From Myxococcales bacterium (lineage in GTDB: Bacteria; Myxococcota; Myxococcia; Myxococcales; JAJYLH01), in assembly GCA_021787845.1 (NCBI GenBank), contig JAJYLH010000015.1, positions 1 through 64,000 of the forward strand: a DNA stretch of 64,000 nucleotides, written 5' to 3'. Positions 1-10,638 of the stretch are shown here, one piece after another (position 1 is the stretch's first letter; each line of letters begins with the position of its first letter). Both the position numbers and the translations under genes were made by a program. Under the pieces are notes generated by a model. It saw only the letters and a list, made by a program, of their open reading frames with translations. It ran no database searches and was not told where the DNA came from.

Positions 1-397
1 CTGTGCCGAGCCCTCACGGCCCTTCGAGGGCCGGGCACGAGGGCGGTGGCAACGAGCGAGGTCCGTGGGCCCGGCCGCCTCAGGGCGAGCGGGAACGACA
101 ACCTGAGATGTCTGGATACCCAGCTTCCGGATACTGTCGGCGCTCCGCCGGTCGGCGGAGGCTCGACGGGGCGGAGCGCCAGAAGGATGCGACGCGCATC
201 GCCACCGCAGCGCCATCCGTGCGCGTGATCGAGGGTGCGCTCCGACGCGGCGTAGTTCCCGAACGGCATGGGGCGAGCTTACACCCGCCCGGATGGCTGT
301 CAAGCATTGTGCGGCCCGCCGACGATCTCGCGGGCGAGGGCGCCGGCGCCCGGCGTCGGCGGAACGAAGCTGCGGCGGACGAACGCCCGGTGAGGCC
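1..397. other. No supported gene at left edge
   Basis: Several overlapping frames are open here, as expected at this GC content, but none has a recognisable domain or a convincing ribosome-binding site. A minus-strand frame from an ATG at 269 stays open to the window edge and cannot be judged without flanking sequence. The stretch lies downstream of the thiolase stop codon. Confidence 0.4.
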
Positions 398-1603
<1,206 letters not shown>

Positions 1604-1682
1604 GGTGTCTTGACCTCCGGGCGCGCATGTTGCCAGAAGTCGTCCCTCGGCGTAACGAAGCTCTCGCCGGAGGAGGCACGTC

Positions 1683-2162
1683 ATGGCTGGACCACAGGTC
1701 GGAGACGAGGCGCCGGACTTCTCGCTGCCCGGAGTGCCGTCCGCCGAGTACCGCTTGAGCGCCGAGCGCGGACGCAAGGTGGTGCTCGCGTTCTACCCGG
1801 GCGACTTCACGCCCATCTGCACCAAGCAGCTCGGCACCTACCGCGACGAGTGGCCGACCTTCCAGGCCACGGGAGCGGTGCTGTGGGCGATCTCGGTCGA
1901 CGACCTGGAGCGGCACGAGCGCTTCGCCAAGGCGCGCTCGCTCGGCTTCCCGTTGCTCGGGGACACCGAGGGGAAGGTCTCCAAGCTCTACGGCACGATG
2001 GGCTTGCTCGGGACCGCCAAGCGCAGCGTCTTCATCATCGACGAAAAGGGACGGGTGGCCTTCCGCAAGGAAGAACCGCTCTCGCTCACCTACATGGAGA
2101 TGAGCGAGATCCTCGCCCACCTCGCCGAGATCGATCGCCAGGACGCGGCGACCGATGCCTGA
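1683..2162 (+). CDS. Peroxiredoxin (AhpC/TSA family, Bcp/1-Cys-like)
   Basis: A 159-residue thioredoxin-fold peroxidase that would reduce hydrogen peroxide and organic hydroperoxides in the cytoplasm. The family N-terminus ([10 protein letters not shown]) is followed by the active-site loop [13 protein letters not shown], with peroxidatic Cys46 and the preceding Thr and Pro. No other cysteine exists in the protein, so a resolving thiol must come from elsewhere, either a 1-Cys mechanism or an external thiol. GAGGAGG lies about 6 bases upstream of the ATG. The gene diverges from the thiolase and is convergent with the giant lipoprotein. Confidence 0.93.
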   Translation: MAGPQVGDEAPDFSLPGVPSAEYRLSAERGRKVVLAFYPGDFTPICTKQLGTYRDEWPTFQATGAVLWAISVDDLERHERFAKARSLGFPLLGDTEGKVSKLYGTMGLLGTAKRSVFIIDEKGRVAFRKEEPLSLTYMEMSEILAHLAEIDRQDAATDA

Positions 2163-2331
2163 CCCGCGGGCCGGGTGAAGCGCGGCTGAGTAGGCAGCCC
2201 CGGAAGTTCCCTAACGGATTCGACGGCTCCGTTTTCGTGATGCGCGACACGGCCAACCTCCGCGACACGGCCACGCCGCGCGGGGGCCGGGGACAGGATC
2301 TCGCGCGGCGCGCAGGAGCCGAACAGCCGAC

Positions 2332-5300
2332 TCAGTAGAGCACGGTCACTCCCTGCCAGCCGTCGCCGACGAGGTCGAGTTGGCCGTCCTTGTCGATGTC
2401 GGTCGCCGCGATCGATTGGGTGGAGTCGTTCGGGCTCGGCGACGCGAGCTCAATCCCGTCGTCGATGTGGCCGGTGCCATCGCCGAAGAACACCATGGCC
2501 GCCTCGAACTGGTTTTGGTCGCTCGTCGCGACGTCCAGGCGGCCGTCGCCATCGAAGTCGCCGAAGACGATGCTACTCATCCACCCGACGCTGCCGGGCA
2601 CCGCCGCGCTGGTCTTGGCGGTGAAGTTGCCGCTGCCATCGTTCAAGAACGTCGAGAGTGTCCTGTCGCACCCCGCGTAGACGACCATGTCCTGCGTCCC
2701 ATTGGCATCGAGGTCACCGAAACCCAACGACCCGGCGCAGCGGCCTGTGCTCACCGTGGAACCCGCCGAGAAGCCGCCGCTGCCGTCGCCCAGCAGGACG
2801 TGCACGAGGTTGTTGCAGCCATCGGACCACGCGATGTCCGCGTGGCCGTCGTGGTTGACGTCGCCCGCGTCGACGATGGCATTCCCACAGCTGCCACCGG
2901 TGGGGAACGCGGTCTGGGCGGTGAAGTTGCCCGAGCCGTCGCCGGTGAAGAGCTGGAGGGAGTTGCTGCACGCGCCGAAGGCGAGCAGGTCGGTGTGGCC
3001 ACCCGAGCTGTAGTTGCCGACCGCGAAGGACTGAAGGCAGCTCACGGAGGAGGACAGCACCAGCGGCGCTCCGAAGCCGCCGTTTCCGTCGTTGAGGAAG
3101 ACGAGGAGGCGATTCCCGCAACTGTCGTTCATCACCACGTCGGGGTGGCCATCGCCGTTCAGGTCGACGGCACTGACCTGCTGGTCGCACACGTTGCCGG
3201 CGCCGCCGACACCATAGGTGGTCGCGTCGCCCAGACCCCCGGCCCCGTCGTTCAGCCTCACGCGCAGTTGGTAGTTGCAGGAGTCGAACGTCGCCACGTC
3301 GGGCCAGCCATCGCCGTTGAAGTCGGCCACCGCCAGCCCGTTCTCGCAATTGCCAGCGTATCCGACGGCGCGCATCGAGAACGGTCCGACCGTGCCGCTG
3401 ATCGTCTGCTGCGCGGTGAGGATGCCGTCCGAGGCGTCGATGTCCAGCGAGTAAGGACCCTCCTGCGCGCGCGTGGGGTGCCAAGCGAGCACGCCCGACG
3501 TCGCGCCGATGCTCGTGCCCGCCGGCGCGCCCGACGCGAGCGAATAGGAGACCGGATCGCCGTCCGGGTCGACCGCGACGGCGGTGTAGGGCTGCGCGAC
3601 GCGGCCCCCGGTCGGCCGGAAGCTCGACGGATCGCTCGTGAACACGGGCGGACGGTCGGCCTGGGTCTCGAGGCCCACCGTCCCCTGGGCGGTGAGGTGG
3701 CCGTCGCTGACCGTCAAGGCGAGCGTCGCCGATTGGCCATAGCTGTTCGGTGCGGTCACCGTGATGCTCGAGCCCGCGCCCGAGATGGTCCAGCCGGCAG
3801 GCGGGTTCCAGGCGTAGGTGAGCACGTCGCCGTCGGGGTCGGACGCCGTGGCGGTGACGGCGATGGTGCCGCCGCGGAAGACGCTCGCCGGCGAGGCGGT
3901 GATCGTCGACAGGACCGGCGCCTGGTCGGGGTTGGTGGCCATGTCGACCGCGCCCGACACGTTCCCGCCGTAGCCGTCGGTCACCACGAGCTGCGCCTTG
4001 CCCTTGGCGGCGTATGTCGAGGGTGCCGTGACGGTCACCGAGGCGCCCGATCCGGCGAGCGTCCAGCCGGCGGGCACCGTCCAGGCGTAGGTGAGCGTGT
4101 CGCCGTCCGCGTCGCTCGCCGCGGCCGCGAGGTCGATGGTTCCGCCCTTCTCGACGCTCGGCGGCGTCGCGGTCAGGCTCGAGAGCTGCGGCGGCCTGTT
4201 CGCCAGGGTGCTGACGACGATCGCGCTCGTCGCCGTGCCGCCGAAACCGTCGGAAACCGTCAGTTGGACCTCGCCCGAGGCGCTGTAGGAGTCGGGCGCC
4301 GTGACGGTCACCGAAGCACCGGTGCCGGCGAGCGTCCAGCCGGCGGGCGGCGTCCACGAATAGGTGAGCGCGTCGCCGTCCGGGTCGCTCGCCGCGGCCG
4401 CGAGGTCGATGGTTCCGCCCTTCTCGACGCTCGGCGGCGTCGCGGTGAGCGAGGCGATGATCGGCGATTGGTTCGCGAGCGTGGCGACCGAGACCTGGCC
4501 GGCGGCGGTGCCGCCGTGGCCGTCATCGACTTTGACGACGACGAGGCCGTGCACGTCGGGCGTCGAGGGCGCCATGAGCTGGGCTTCAGCACCGCTGGTG
4601 GTCATCGTCCACCCGCTGGGCGCGGTCCACGCGTAGGCGAGCGCGTCGCCGTCCGGGTCCGACGCGAGCACATCGACCTTCACCGTGCCGCCCTTCTCGA
4701 CCGCCGGCGGCGACGCCACGATCGAGGAAATGACCGGCGCATGGTTCGGTGACGTGGCCACCGTCGTGCGGGCGGTCGCCTCTCCACCATGCCCGTCCGA
4801 AACCACGACCGCGACCACCCCCGTCTGGGAGTAGGCGGCCGGCGCGGTGAGGGTAACCTCGGCACCGGTGCCGGTGAGCGTCCAGCCGCTGGGCGCCGTC
4901 CACGCGTAGGCGAGGTCGTCGCCGTCGGGGTCGGTCGCGGCCGCCTTCACGTCCACCGTGCCGTCGGGCGCGACCGTGACCGGCGTCGCGGTGAGCGACT
5001 GCACGATCGGGTCGCGGTTGGCCGCCGTCGAGAGCACCACCTGCCCGCGCGCCGTCTGGCCGTAGCCGTCGCTCACCGTGACCATGATGGTGCCGGTTTG
5101 GTCGTAGTCGTTCGGCGCGGTCACGGTGACGTCGGCGCCGGTGCCGGCGAGGGTCCAGCCGTCCGGCGCCGTCCAGGCGTACGTCAGCACGTCGCCGTCC
5201 GGGTCGCTCGCGTCGACCGAGACGGTCGAGGTCTGGCCGCGGAAAACCGTCGGCGGCTGCGCGGTCATGGAATCGATGATCGGTGCGCGGTCGGCCACCG

Positions 5301-6975
5301 TCCCGACGACGATGCTCGTCGAGGCGGACAGCTCGCCGTCGCTCACGGCGACCGAGACGGTGCCCGTCGCGCCGTACTGGTCAGGCGCGGTGAGGGTGAC
5401 GTCGGCGCCCGTGCCAGCGAGCGTCCAGCCGTCGGGCGCCGTCCAGGCGTAGGTGAGCGGCAGGTTCTCGCGGCTCGTCGCGGTGACCGCGAGCGCGATG
5501 GCGCCGCCCTTCGTCGTCTGCGGCGGCGTCGCCGTGATGCTCTGGACCACCGGTCCGCCGTCGGTCTCGGTGGAGACGACGACCTTCGACGAGACCGACG
5601 CGCCGCCCGCGTCGGTGACGGTCACCGTGACCTGCCCGACGGTGCCGAAGGTGGCGGGCGCGGTGAGGGTGACCTTGGCGCCCGCGCCGTCGAGGGTCCA
5701 GCCGTCCGGCGCGCTCCAGGCATACGTGAGAGGGTCCCCGTCGGGGTCGGCCGCGGAGACTTCGAGGGTCGCGGTGCCGCCGGGCGCGACCTGCGGCGGC
5801 GTCGCGGTCAGCGAGGAGACGATGGGCGGCTGGTTGGCGGTGGTCTCGAGAACCGCCTGCGCGCTCGTCGTCTTGCCGTGCTGGTCGTCAACGGTCACCG
5901 AGACGGTCGCCGTCTGCCCGTACGTTTCGGGCGCGGTCACCTGCACCGAGGGACCGGAGCCGACGACGGTCCAGCCGTCGGGCGCGCTCCAGGAGTAGGC
6001 GAGGTCGTCGCCGTCGGGGTCGGTCGCGGTGACGGCGAGCGTCGCGGTGCCGCCGGGCGCGAGCGGGTTGGGCAGCGCGGTCAAGGACGAAATGGTGGGC
6101 GCGTCGTTGCCCGTCGTCGAGAGGGTCGCGGTGCCCGTCGCCGTCGCGCCGAGCGGGTCGGCAACGACCACCGTCAAGGTCGCCGTTTGGCCGTACGCGT
6201 TGGGCGCGGTCACCGTCACGCTCGCGCCGGAACCGGCGATGGTCCAGCCGTCGGGCGCGCTCCAGGCGTAGGTGAGCGCGTCGCCGTCCGGGTCGGCCGC
6301 CTCCACCTGAGCGGCGACGGTGCCGCCCGGCGCCACCGCCGATGGCACCGCCTGCACCTGGGCGATGAGCGGCGCCTGGTTGGCGCTCGTCGAGAGCAGG
6401 ATCGATCCGGTCGCGGTGCCGCCCTTGCCGTCGTCGACGGTCACCCGCACCGTCGTCGAGGCGTTCGGAGTGTCCGGCGCCTGGACGGTTGCCGTGCCCG
6501 CGCTCGCGCCGGGCTCGAGGGTCCAGGCGTCGTCGGCCGCCGTGAAGGTGTAGGTGAGCGCGTCGCCGTCGTCGTCGGTGGCGACCGCGAGCAGGTCGGC
6601 CGTGCCACCGCGCGCGAGGACCGACGGATTGGCGGAGAAGCTCGCGAGGACCGGCGCGTGGTTCTCCTTCTTCAAGGTAAGGGAGACGGTGACGGTCTTG
6701 CCCGCGGCGACGGTGACCGACTGGGATGCCGTGACGTAGCCCGCCTTCGAGGCACTCACGACATAGGTGCCCGCGACGACCGAGAACTGGAAATGGCCGC
6801 CCGCATCCGGCGCGAGGAGGGTGCCGGGGATGGAGACGACGGCGCCCGTCAGATCGCCTCCATCGACGGCGAGCGTGCCGCCGATGATGCCTGGCGGGGG
6901 GGGCGCCTTCGGTGGCGCGCCGCAGGCGGCGAGAACGCTTGAAACCAGGAGAATCGTGACGAGCGCCCGACGCAT
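2332..6975 (-). CDS. Giant surface lipoprotein: Ig/PKD-like repeats and FG-GAP (VCBS) repeats
   Basis: A 1,547-residue predicted lipoprotein. The signal peptide ends in the lipobox LAAC (Cys18), followed by a Pro-rich linker. Residues about 30-100 look like a carboxypeptidase-regulatory-like beta-sandwich. About eleven Ig/PKD-like repeats of roughly 90 residues follow (about 105-1105), most with DPDGDxLTYxW and GWTL cores. A further putative Ig domain spans about 1107-1195. Seven FG-GAP/VCBS repeats with Ca-binding D-x-D/N-x-D-G loops (DFNGDG, DLNGDG, DFDGDG) finish the chain and probably form a beta-propeller. Likely an adhesin or surface-binding protein. ATG 6975 is chosen because GAGGAGG precedes it and the signal peptide begins there; the frame is open 12 codons further. 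Ligand unknown. Confidence 0.88.
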   Translation of the reverse strand: MRRALVTILLVSSVLAACGAPPKAPPPPGIIGGTLAVDGGDLTGAVVSIPGTLLAPDAGGHFQFSVVAGTYVVSASKAGYVTASQSVTVAAGKTVTVSLTLKKENHAPVLASFSANPSVLARGGTADLLAVATDDDGDALTYTFTAADDAWTLEPGASAGTATVQAPDTPNASTTVRVTVDDGKGGTATGSILLSTSANQAPLIAQVQAVPSAVAPGGTVAAQVEAADPDGDALTYAWSAPDGWTIAGSGASVTVTAPNAYGQTATLTVVVADPLGATATGTATLSTTGNDAPTISSLTALPNPLAPGGTATLAVTATDPDGDDLAYSWSAPDGWTVVGSGPSVQVTAPETYGQTATVSVTVDDQHGKTTSAQAVLETTANQPPIVSSLTATPPQVAPGGTATLEVSAADPDGDPLTYAWSAPDGWTLDGAGAKVTLTAPATFGTVGQVTVTVTDAGGASVSSKVVVSTETDGGPVVQSITATPPQTTKGGAIALAVTATSRENLPLTYAWTAPDGWTLAGTGADVTLTAPDQYGATGTVSVAVSDGELSASTSIVVGTVADRAPIIDSMTAQPPTVFRGQTSTVSVDASDPDGDVLTYAWTAPDGWTLAGTGADVTVTAPNDYDQTGTIMVTVSDGYGQTARGQVVLSTAANRDPIVQSLTATPVTVAPDGTVDVKAAATDPDGDDLAYAWTAPSGWTLTGTGAEVTLTAPAAYSQTGVVAVVVSDGHGGEATARTTVATSPNHAPVISSIVASPPAVEKGGTVKVDVLASDPDGDALAYAWTAPSGWTMTTSGAEAQLMAPSTPDVHGLVVVKVDDGHGGTAAGQVSVATLANQSPIIASLTATPPSVEKGGTIDLAAAASDPDGDALTYSWTPPAGWTLAGTGASVTVTAPDSYSASGEVQLTVSDGFGGTATSAIVVSTLANRPPQLSSLTATPPSVEKGGTIDLAAAASDADGDTLTYAWTVPAGWTLAGSGASVTVTAPSTYAAKGKAQLVVTDGYGGNVSGAVDMATNPDQAPVLSTITASPASVFRGGTIAVTATASDPDGDVLTYAWNPPAGWTISGAGSSITVTAPNSYGQSATLALTVSDGHLTAQGTVGLETQADRPPVFTSDPSSFRPTGGRVAQPYTAVAVDPDGDPVSYSLASGAPAGTSIGATSGVLAWHPTRAQEGPYSLDIDASDGILTAQQTISGTVGPFSMRAVGYAGNCENGLAVADFNGDGWPDVATFDSCNYQLRVRLNDGAGGLGDATTYGVGGAGNVCDQQVSAVDLNGDGHPDVVMNDSCGNRLLVFLNDGNGGFGAPLVLSSSVSCLQSFAVGNYSSGGHTDLLAFGACSNSLQLFTGDGSGNFTAQTAFPTGGSCGNAIVDAGDVNHDGHADIAWSDGCNNLVHVLLGDGSGGFSAGSTVSTGRCAGSLGFGDLDANGTQDMVVYAGCDRTLSTFLNDGSGNFTAKTSAAVPGSVGWMSSIVFGDFDGDGRLDVATSDQNQFEAAMVFFGDGTGHIDDGIELASPSPNDSTQSIAATDIDKDGQLDLVGDGWQGVTVLY

Positions 6976-7000
6976 GGTGAGCCTCCTCGGTAAGCGAGCT

Positions 7001-7030
7001 GACATAGACACAGTCGGCGCTGACTGTCAA
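7001..7030 (-). promoter_or_regulatory. Candidate sigma70-type promoter of the giant lipoprotein gene
   Basis: Reading the minus strand, a perfect TTGACA (7030-7025) is followed after 18 bases by TATGTC (7006-7001), about 25 bases upstream of the lipoprotein ATG at 6975. The match to the -35 consensus is exact and that to the -10 is partial. This is a sequence pattern only; no expression data are implied. Confidence 0.35.
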
Positions 7031-7243
7031 CGCACGCGGGGCGGCCCGACAAGCAGGCATGGAACGAGCGCTGGCGGAGGGATGGGATCCCTCGATCCGT
7101 GGCAAGGAACCTGATGGCGTCGGAACGTGGACCTCCCATCCGCCCGGGGCGGGTCGGGAATCCTGGCTGGCGGTCCCGCGACCGACGGCCTCCGGATCGG
7201 CGCGTGGTTTTCGACTATGCTGCGGCGCTTTCTAGGAGACCCG

Positions 7244-9346
7244 ATGGCCAACTCGACCGAACCGCTTCTGTCTCGCTTCCCTGAGCTCGCCGCGCTGGAG
7301 CACGACCCGGCCATCGCCGCCGCGCTGCACGGCACCGACGCCGGGCAGCTCTACAAGGCGCTGCGCCGGTGGCTCTCGCGGCACGGGGCCGCGTCCGACG
7401 CGATGACCGTGCGCCAGGTGCTCCAGAACCGCCGCCGCTTCCTGGTGCCGGTGAAGAGCGCGCCCAAGCTCGCGACCCTGAACGGCGTCGGCGCGCGCAT
7501 CTACGGCGCGAGCGAGCGAAACCCGCAGGATGGCACCTACATCACGACGCTGTACTTCACCGTGCTCTACATCCCGATTTTCCCGCTCGGCCAGTACCTC
7601 GTGCGCAAGGCCGACCGGAAGCGCTTCGCCTTCTTCGGGAAGGTGCCGCTCAGCGAGAGCCTGAGGTGGTGGCGCAAGCTCTGGGGCGTCGGCCTCGCGG
7701 TCGCGGCGGTCGCGATCGCGATCGCCGTCGGGTCCGCGTCGAAGCATTCGACCGTCCATCTGATCAACGGCTTCGACGTGCCGGTCGAGGTGAGCGCTGC
7801 CGGGAGGCGTGTCCTGGTGCCGCCCAGCTCGCAAGTCGCCGTCGAATGGCCTTCGGGACCGGTGGCGGTCACCGCGACGACCGAAAAGGGCGAGGTGATC
7901 GATCACGCCACCTGCGACATCGCGAGCTTGACGAGTGCGCTCCAGGCCTACGACATTGCGGGCGTGCAGCCGCTCTATCGCGAGGACATCTATTACGCCA
8001 CGTCGTCGGCCACGCCGCCCAAGCCGCCCGAGCCCACGATCCTCGCCGGCCAGCGCTGCCTCAGCATCGCCAACGTCGACTACGCGTTCACCGAGCCGCC
8101 GAAATCGATCGAGATGGACTCGGACCAGGAGACCCGCGTCCACGTCGACCTGACGCCGGGCGGGTGGCGGCTCGGCGTCTTGAAGCTGCTGTTCAGCGAC
8201 AGCGCCGCCGACCAGAAGACCGCGAAGACGGTGGTGGCGAACGTGCTCGCGGCTCGGCCGCAAGACCAGGACCTGGTGACGGCCGCGACTGGGATGCTGG
8301 GGATCCGGTCGAGCCCGTCCGAGCTCGCCTCGCTCCTCGGACCGATCGCCACGGCGCATCCGAACGCGATTCCGATTCAACGTGCCTACGAGGACGCCTT
8401 GCGCGACGCCGGGAAGGAGGCCGAGGCGCTCCAGCGCTACAAGACCGCTTTCGAGAAACAGCCGGGCTCCCCGACCGCGGCCTACCTCTACGCGCGGATT
8501 CTGCCGTTCGACGAGGCGGCTCCGATCTACATCATGGCTCTGGCGAAGTCGCCGAAGGACGTGTGGCTGCGCTTCGCGTACGCCACCGTGCTGACCCACG
8601 CCCGCCGCTTCGCCGATGCGCTGCCGCTCTTCGAGAGCCTCTGGAAGGACGCGCCGGAGAAACGCGGACCGATGTTCGCGGACTACGCCGCCGCGCTCGC
8701 GGCCCAGCACCGGACGAGCGATGCCCTCGCGCTCGCCAAGGCGCTGAAGCGATCCGATGAGATGCCCTGGCAGAACGCCGTCGCCTACGCCTGCCTCGTT
8801 CGCCTCTCGGGCGATGGGGCAGCGGTGTCGACCCTCGACATCGCGAAGCAGGTTCTCGACCCGCACCAGGTGACACCCGGCACCGCCGAAGAGCTGCAGT
8901 GGCTCTCCGGCCAGCCGGCAGAGGTGAAGCCCGAGGGCGCCGCTGCCGACGACCTGAAAGCGCTCCAGCTCCTCTCGGCGCTGGCGAACGATCCGTCGGC
9001 GGCGCTGTCGCTCCATGATTTGCCGAAGCAGGTGCGGCTGCTCGGCCCAGGCGCGGTGCTGCTCGCGGGCGAAGCCTGGCGAACCGGAGACCACAAGAAC
9101 GCGAGCGCCATGCTGGCAAGCGTCATGCCGTCCGAATACGCGCAAGCGGTCGGCTCGTACTGGCAGGACGGCAAGCCACCGGCTTCCTTGGACGACATGC
9201 CCCTCGATGCCCAGGCGGCCGCCGAGTTCGCCAGGTCGCGGATGGTCACCGGCGCCGAGCGGCAGAAGCTCGTCGCCCAGGCGAAGGCGGACGACGTGCT
9301 CCACGGCCTCGTCAGCACCGCCATCGCCCGCTGGCCGGCGCCCTAG
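7244..9346 (+). CDS. Membrane-anchored TPR-type repeat protein of unknown function
   Basis: A 700-residue protein not assigned to a named family. Residues about 1-75 are helical. A hydrophobic patch (about 98-112, TLYFTVLYIPIFPLG) and one clear transmembrane helix (about 145-165, VGLAVAAVAIAIAVGSA) follow, then a beta-rich domain and a long helical C-terminal half (about 360-700). That half has repeated A/L-rich helical pairs and motifs such as EALQRYKTAFEKQPGSPTAAYLYARIL, as in tetratricopeptide repeats. It is probably anchored in the inner membrane as a protein-protein scaffold. The start at 7244 is preferred over the upstream frame because AGGAGA lies 5-6 bases before it. It is divergent from the lipoprotein and about 70 bp upstream of the RIO kinase. 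Confidence 0.75.
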   Translation: MANSTEPLLSRFPELAALEHDPAIAAALHGTDAGQLYKALRRWLSRHGAASDAMTVRQVLQNRRRFLVPVKSAPKLATLNGVGARIYGASERNPQDGTYITTLYFTVLYIPIFPLGQYLVRKADRKRFAFFGKVPLSESLRWWRKLWGVGLAVAAVAIAIAVGSASKHSTVHLINGFDVPVEVSAAGRRVLVPPSSQVAVEWPSGPVAVTATTEKGEVIDHATCDIASLTSALQAYDIAGVQPLYREDIYYATSSATPPKPPEPTILAGQRCLSIANVDYAFTEPPKSIEMDSDQETRVHVDLTPGGWRLGVLKLLFSDSAADQKTAKTVVANVLAARPQDQDLVTAATGMLGIRSSPSELASLLGPIATAHPNAIPIQRAYEDALRDAGKEAEALQRYKTAFEKQPGSPTAAYLYARILPFDEAAPIYIMALAKSPKDVWLRFAYATVLTHARRFADALPLFESLWKDAPEKRGPMFADYAAALAAQHRTSDALALAKALKRSDEMPWQNAVAYACLVRLSGDGAAVSTLDIAKQVLDPHQVTPGTAEELQWLSGQPAEVKPEGAAADDLKALQLLSALANDPSAALSLHDLPKQVRLLGPGAVLLAGEAWRTGDHKNASAMLASVMPSEYAQAVGSYWQDGKPPASLDDMPLDAQAAAEFARSRMVTGAERQKLVAQAKADDVLHGLVSTAIARWPAP

Positions 9347-9417
9347 CAGCGCGACATGCCCGACCCTGTTATGTTCGGCCAGCTCTCGCCATAGAGGAGG
9401 CCCGAAGCTCCCGCACC

Positions 9418-10410
9418 ATGACCAGCAGCGGTCCGATCGAACGTCTCGTCGAAGACGGGCTCGTCGATGAAGTCGTGCAGCGCGTGAAGACCGGGAAGGA
9501 AGCCGAGGTCTTCGTCGTCCGCAAGGGCGCCGAGTTCTTCGCGGCCAAGGTCTACAAGGAACGCGACGAGCGCAACTTCAAGAACAACGTCGGCTACCTG
9601 GAGGGGCGCCTGCTGAAGAGCTCGCGCGACACCCGGGCGGTCGAGAAGCGCACGGCGTACGGCGTGCGCGTCGCGGAAGAGTCGTGGATGCACAGCGAGC
9701 ACGACGCGCTCCAGACGATGGTCCGCGCCGGCGTCCGGGTTCCCAAGCCGGAGCTGTTCTACGAAGGCGTGCTGCTGATGGAGCTCATCCTCGGTGCGGA
9801 CGGGCACCCGGCGCCGCGCTTGAGCGACGTGCCGCTGTCGCGGGAGGAAGCGCTCAAGCTCCACCGCGAAGTCGTCTCGATGATCGTGCGCATGCTCTGC
9901 GCCGATCTGATCCACGGGGACCTCTCGCCGTTCAACGTCCTGCTCGCCTGGGACGGCCCGACGATCATCGACCTGCCCCAGGTGGTGAAGGCCGCGCACA
10001 ACCGGCAAGCGGAAGCGTTCCTGGTGCGCGACGTGAAGAACGCGACCGAGTTCTTCGCCCGCTTCGCGCCGGAGCTCAAGGTGCGCTTGGACGACGGCTA
10101 TGCCATCTGGCGCAAGTACATGCGGCGCGAGCTGACCCCGGACTTCTTTCCCGAGCCCGGTCGCGCGCCGCGGCCAGCGGGACCGCTCCCGCAGCGCAAC
10201 CATCGTCCAGGCGGGCCGAAGTCATCTGGCCCGCGCCCGAGCGGCGAGCGTGTCGGTCCTCAGGGGCGGCAGGGGAGCCGCCCGCCTCAAACGCCACGAG
10301 CGCCACGAGCGCCGCGGCCTCAGCCGGTGGCGGCGGCGCCGCACGCCAGCGGGGGAACCCCAGGGGGGCAGCCCTCCCGCTTCCACCCGCGGCACCGGCA
10401 CCGAGGCTAG
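9418..10410 (+). CDS. RIO1-family serine/threonine protein kinase
   Basis: A 330-residue atypical protein kinase. Visible elements are the RIO-type flexible loop GKEAEVF (26-32), the ATP-anchoring Lys44 in FAAKVYKER, the catalytic loop HGDLSPFNVLL (His166, Asp168, Asn173) and the metal-binding IIDLPQ (Asp185), which replaces DFG as in RIO enzymes. Residues 1-245 cover the whole kinase fold. Residues 246-330 are a Pro/Arg/Gly-rich, probably disordered tail. Archaeal and eukaryotic RIO1 act in small-subunit ribosome maturation; the bacterial substrate is unknown. It follows the TPR gene on the same strand and is convergent with the FadL-type gene. Confidence 0.9.
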   Translation: MTSSGPIERLVEDGLVDEVVQRVKTGKEAEVFVVRKGAEFFAAKVYKERDERNFKNNVGYLEGRLLKSSRDTRAVEKRTAYGVRVAEESWMHSEHDALQTMVRAGVRVPKPELFYEGVLLMELILGADGHPAPRLSDVPLSREEALKLHREVVSMIVRMLCADLIHGDLSPFNVLLAWDGPTIIDLPQVVKAAHNRQAEAFLVRDVKNATEFFARFAPELKVRLDDGYAIWRKYMRRELTPDFFPEPGRAPRPAGPLPQRNHRPGGPKSSGPRPSGERVGPQGRQGSRPPQTPRAPRAPRPQPVAAAPHASGGTPGGQPSRFHPRHRHRG

Positions 10411-10540
10411 CCGGGCGAGCGGTGGTCAAATTGGAACGGCGTTCATCGGCCGCCGCTCCGACTAGCGTCGGGACGGAAGCGGTGCCCGGCGAGCGCGCTA
10501 TTAATCGTCGCGAAAGTATCTGCACCTCGCATCATCAGTC

Positions 10541-10607
10541 GTGGCACGGGCGTCCCCGCCCGTGTAGCCTTCATTGTGGCTTTCACAGGCGAGGACGCCT
10601 GTGCCAC
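10541..10607. repeat. Double-hairpin palindromic repeat between convergent genes
   Basis: Two 24-base arms, 10541-10564 and 10584-10607, are imperfect reverse complements separated by 19 bases. Each arm is also a small palindrome (CACGGGCG-TCCC-CGCCCGTG and CACAGGCG-AGGA-CGCCTGTG). The element lies in the 228-bp gap where the RIO kinase and the FadL-type gene converge. It could act as a bidirectional terminator or be a dispersed REP-like element; only one copy is in this window. Confidence 0.7.
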
Positions 10608-10638
10608 GAGACTCCGACTGCGACTACTTTGGCAACGA

